From positions 310,001 through 374,000 of the forward strand of contig JAANDG010000030.1 of NCBI GenBank assembly GCA_036852015.1: a stretch of 64,000 nt of DNA. Reading direction: 5' to 3'. Position 1 is the first letter of the stretch; every line of letters starts with the position of its first letter. Positions 60,931-64,000 of this stretch are shown here, piece after piece. Source of the stretch: Pelodera strongyloides (Eukaryota; Nematoda; Chromadorea; Rhabditida; Rhabditidae). A program made the position numbers and the translations under genes. The notes under the pieces were generated by a model. It saw only the letters and a program-made list of their open reading frames with translations. It was not told the origin of the DNA and made no database searches.

Positions 60931-63859
60931 TCAGTTCTCGACCACCATCTTCACTTGGACAGAAACCGCCCGTGTCAATACTTCATCGGCGATCAAAAGC
61001 TCATCACCATCGCTGACCAGATCTAAACAAAAGAAAAGTTACAATACCGACACTGTTTAAAAAACGGGCCTTGCAACCCTAACTATAAGTCAAGCATGGG
61101 CCTGGGACCAAACAAAAAAGATACTGCTTAAAAGAGGGCCTTGCAAGCCTAACTATAGGTCAAGCATGGGCCTGGGACCTAACAAAAAGGACACTGCTTA
61201 AAAAAGGGCCTTGAAAGCCTAAGCCTAACTATAAGTCAAACATGGGCCAGGGACCAACCCCAACAAGCATCTGTCCCTACGTCCAAACTACGCCTCTATT
61301 CTCAATACAACGTGTTCGGATAACTACCTCTACCATAATGTAGCAAATTGCTCTAGGCAATGTTTAATTTTCTAGGTAAATGTCAGGGCCGCAAACACCA
61401 TCTTACGACAATATGCCTACGCTATCAAATAGCTGCTCAGCATTTCGATAACTAGAGTAACCCAAAGTCACAGTACCTTTAACCTTCACCGTCAGATTCT
61501 TCTCGCTCTGTACTTTCATATCCTCGAATAGGTCACTGATCACATACAACGTCGAGGTGGCCGTCCGTATAGTTGGGTTCACCAGTTGGCTGCAAAAGGT
61601 AAGATACTCAAAACTGTAATATGATAATTTATTGTGATACGGTATGAATATCATTATAAAGCAAATAAGCACAAGAGCAAAGAACACACAACATTGCTCC
61701 GACTGGCAAAATGAAGATTGAAAACTCACAATTTGGTCTTTAGCTTATCCAGTAGGTCTTCAAACAACGAGTCCACAGAGACCTCCAAGGGGAGTGCATG
61801 CCCACTGCACGCGACGCAGTGAGGCTGAAAGTACCGCTCTACCAGCAAGATAAACCGCTCCACCAGCAAGAAGTAGATTTACTGTCGGGACACAATCAAT
61901 CCCTTATTATACTGTTCATAGTCATGTTCTAGAAACCACACCCACAGTACTATGGTAACAATGCAGACAGGAATATCGTTCCAACCCCTTAAAGTTACAA
62001 GAACAAGAGTTTTGAGGCTCCAAAGCCTCAATCTAATCCGAGTGTCCGGGTTTCAACCCAATAAAACGCTCACATTCATCTCCAGCTTCACAACTCCACA
62101 GTGCACTCCCTCGATGTCGGCAAAATTGAGATAATTGTTGAATGGACAACTGATGCTGAAACTTTTACACAATTATAAAACTACAAAAAAAAGAGGACAA
62201 ACTTAAAGTTTCTCTTCCTGATATGAGGGTCATAAAACCACTAACCGAAAACTCGACTTTATAAAATGCACTGTGACTTATCCACTATAAAAAAATGCAC
62301 TATATAATGCACTATAAAATGCACTATAAAATGCACTATAAAATGCCTGTGACGTAGGTACAGTAAACCCACGCAGCCAACAACCAAATTTTCAACATAA
62401 TTACGGTAGTGTTGGAAGTTGCAGTCGATCTCTCATCCGTTCTAATAATCTCTTTTCAAATTTGCGCACATCTAATACACTGTAAAATCCCAAATACCCA
62501 CTTGGATGCCAATTTCAAGGCTTCGAGCGCGCACGACGCCGCGATCACCGCATTCGTGCTGGCCACCGCGGGGATGATTCTCTTCAAGACACCCTGGGTG
62601 AGACGACGGTCCACTCCTGAAAGAACACGTAACTACAGTATACTCCAACAATCCCAGTGGCCGTATGCACGAACGCCGGGAGTATGCTCCCAGCCTTGCA
62701 GTGGGAGGTGAGAGAAAGAGAGGGACCACAAGAATCAGAGACACACAGAGACAAATTCTCCCACCTTGGGAGCTTCCCGCTGTTCGTGCATACGGCCACT
62801 TGAAGGCTATTCTGACTTTACATATTTTGAGCAAAACAAACCACATGATACATTTTGTTTCGATCCTCAACTAATTGTAAGAGACCATCTCCAAATTTAA
62901 ACAGGAGTTATACCGGGATACACGATACAGGTGCCGAGATTACGGTTGATACTAACCCGGGAAGCTCGCGTGGTAGGCTAGCACTCTACTGACTCACCCC
63001 ACTGTCACTAGACGCAAATCTCTCCGTTGAACACGTGCATATTTTCAATGAAATTTATAATAGACAATGACTGTGTGTTATCTTATAAACCAACAAAGAA
63101 ACAACCACACAAACAAATAATATGGAAACAAACAAACAAACCCCTGATTCCAAATTCGTCTGCCCTCTTCTTGGCCTGTTCCCAAACCCAGTCTACATGT
63201 GTGGGATTGTCAGCGTCCAGTTGCGCCTCTAGAAAAAGTGAACAATTTCATTTTCAATGAGTTTCCGTCATACAGTACCTACCATTTTCAATGAGTTTCC
63301 TTCATACATTACATATATCGACATCCCTGTATTTTAATAAGTAGACTTTATGTGTAAGCTCGGTGGAGAGTCTATGTGTATTTTACATTGTTTTCTTGTC
63401 TTTCAAGGGTTTTAATAAACAGTATTCTTCTTACAGGCACAGTGATAGGGATATGCACAAGACCTGGTTTATACTAAACCTAAGTAGATTCGATTACTGG
63501 AGTAGGCAAGAAACTAATTAGCATAACATTTTTCTTGTGAGCCGGGCCCTTTAAAGCGAAATACTAGCCGGTTTTTGAAACGCACCGTGGGCAACTGAAT
63601 TCTTACGTATTTATGTTAATTTGCCCGAATAAGCCCGATTTTCTTATTCTAATTTAGGGTCATTTGCATAGGCTGCACAAGAATGCTGGTGTACTCGATA
63701 TGCTTCAAAAAATCGACCGGAATTCGCTTTAATAATACACAAAACCAAGTACCCACCTCCAAAAGGCCTCTCGCTATCCCAGAGTACCACCTTGATATAC
63801 TCGACACAGTGCTCGGGCAGCCGGGGAGTGTGCGCTATAGTGCACAACGGGAAGTTGAC
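60931..63859 (-). CDS. UBA3: NEDD8-activating E1 catalytic subunit, C-terminal part
   Basis: Catalytic half of the NAE1-UBA3 heterodimer that adenylates NEDD8 and passes it to UBC12, allowing cullin activation. Reverse-strand exons: 63859-63757, 63228-63142, 62616-62498, 62155-62074, 61824-61730, 61589-61477 and 61022-60931 (TGA), all in phase. Diagnostic stretches: [20 protein letters not shown], which holds the thioester Cys in [56 protein letters not shown]; and the ubiquitin-like C-terminal domain, ending [13 protein letters not shown]. The adenylation domain with its GxGxxG nucleotide loop lies beyond the right edge of the window. A SINE-like box B overlaps the 3' flank. Confidence 0.93.
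61050..61250. repeat. Tandem repeat, three units of about 76 bp
   Basis: Unit marks ctgcttaaa, gggccttgcaagcctaacta and caagcatgggcctgggacc recur at about 61050, 61126 and 61192. In an intron of UBA3. Confidence 0.9.
62285..62347. repeat. 12-bp tandem repeat
   Basis: Units of aaaatgcactat repeated about five times in a UBA3 intron. Confidence 0.9.
62655..62801. mobile_element. MITE family D copy
   Basis: Ends cagtggccgtatgcacgaac and gttcgtgcatacggccact, about 145 bp. It starts 39 bp upstream (reverse sense) of the UBA3 exon at 62616. Confidence 0.85.
63553..63731. mobile_element. MITE family A copy
   Basis: Ends aaagcgaaatactagccggt and cgaccggaattcgcttt; it ends 25 bp after the splice donor of the exon 63859-63757. 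Confidence 0.85.
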
Positions 63860-64000
63860 CTGCAATAGGGATAAACAGCTCACAATACGGGAGAGTAATA
63901 TTCGTGCGGAACATATAAAAACAACACACTAGGGTTTTCACACTTTATCTTTACATTAGGTAACAAAGCACAACTAGCAGTTTTGAAGGATCCCACTACG

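Overview
The window is nuclear DNA of an animal, most probably a nematode. Its genes are cut into many short exons with canonical GT/AG borders, with a few GC donors. The ADP/ATP carrier is very close to nematode carriers, and there are a worm-type casein-kinase-1 relative and an MSP-domain gene. Coding blocks sit among microsatellites, tRNA-derived SINEs and at least eight families of short inverted-repeat transposons (MITEs). No SL acceptor or operon can be proven from sequence alone, so the species stays open.

Layout from left to right. 1-5.0 kb is repeat-only and holds a solo-type LTR retroelement inserted inside a TTAA-flanked MITE. 5.1-11.5 kb (+) is delta-COP (coatomer). 12.3-17.6 kb (+) is an unrecognised gene whose intron carries a reverse-transcriptase fragment of Penelope-like character, followed by a hammerhead-ribozyme core. 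18.3-23 kb (+) is CDK5, with its extreme C-terminus unresolved. 23-29 kb is repeat-rich. 29.3-30.7 kb (-) is the mitochondrial ADP/ATP carrier. 31.2-32.7 kb (+) may hold a small gene. 33.8-43.2 kb (+) is ABCF2, and its 3.1-kb intron contains a complete seven-exon antisense gene for an MSP-domain protein with a C-terminal membrane anchor. 44.7-49.3+ kb (-) is a CK1/TTBK-like kinase. 52.5-54.9 kb (-) encodes a Pro/Ser/Ala-rich protein. 55.7-59.5 kb (-) is an F-box/leucine-rich-repeat protein. 59.7-60.1 kb (+) is a small two-exon gene candidate. 60.9-63.9 kb (-) is the 3' half of UBA3, the NEDD8 E1 catalytic subunit, running off the right edge.

The recognised genes are housekeeping or regulatory: vesicle coat, kinase signalling, mitochondrial nucleotide exchange, translation-linked ABCF ATPase and cullin/ubiquitin-like control (UBA3 and an F-box protein lie about 1.5 kb apart, but no functional linkage can be inferred). 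They do not form an operon in the bacterial sense. The most unusual items are the hammerhead core beside the RT fragment, the nested MSP gene, and the layered transposon insertions whose order can be read from the sequence.
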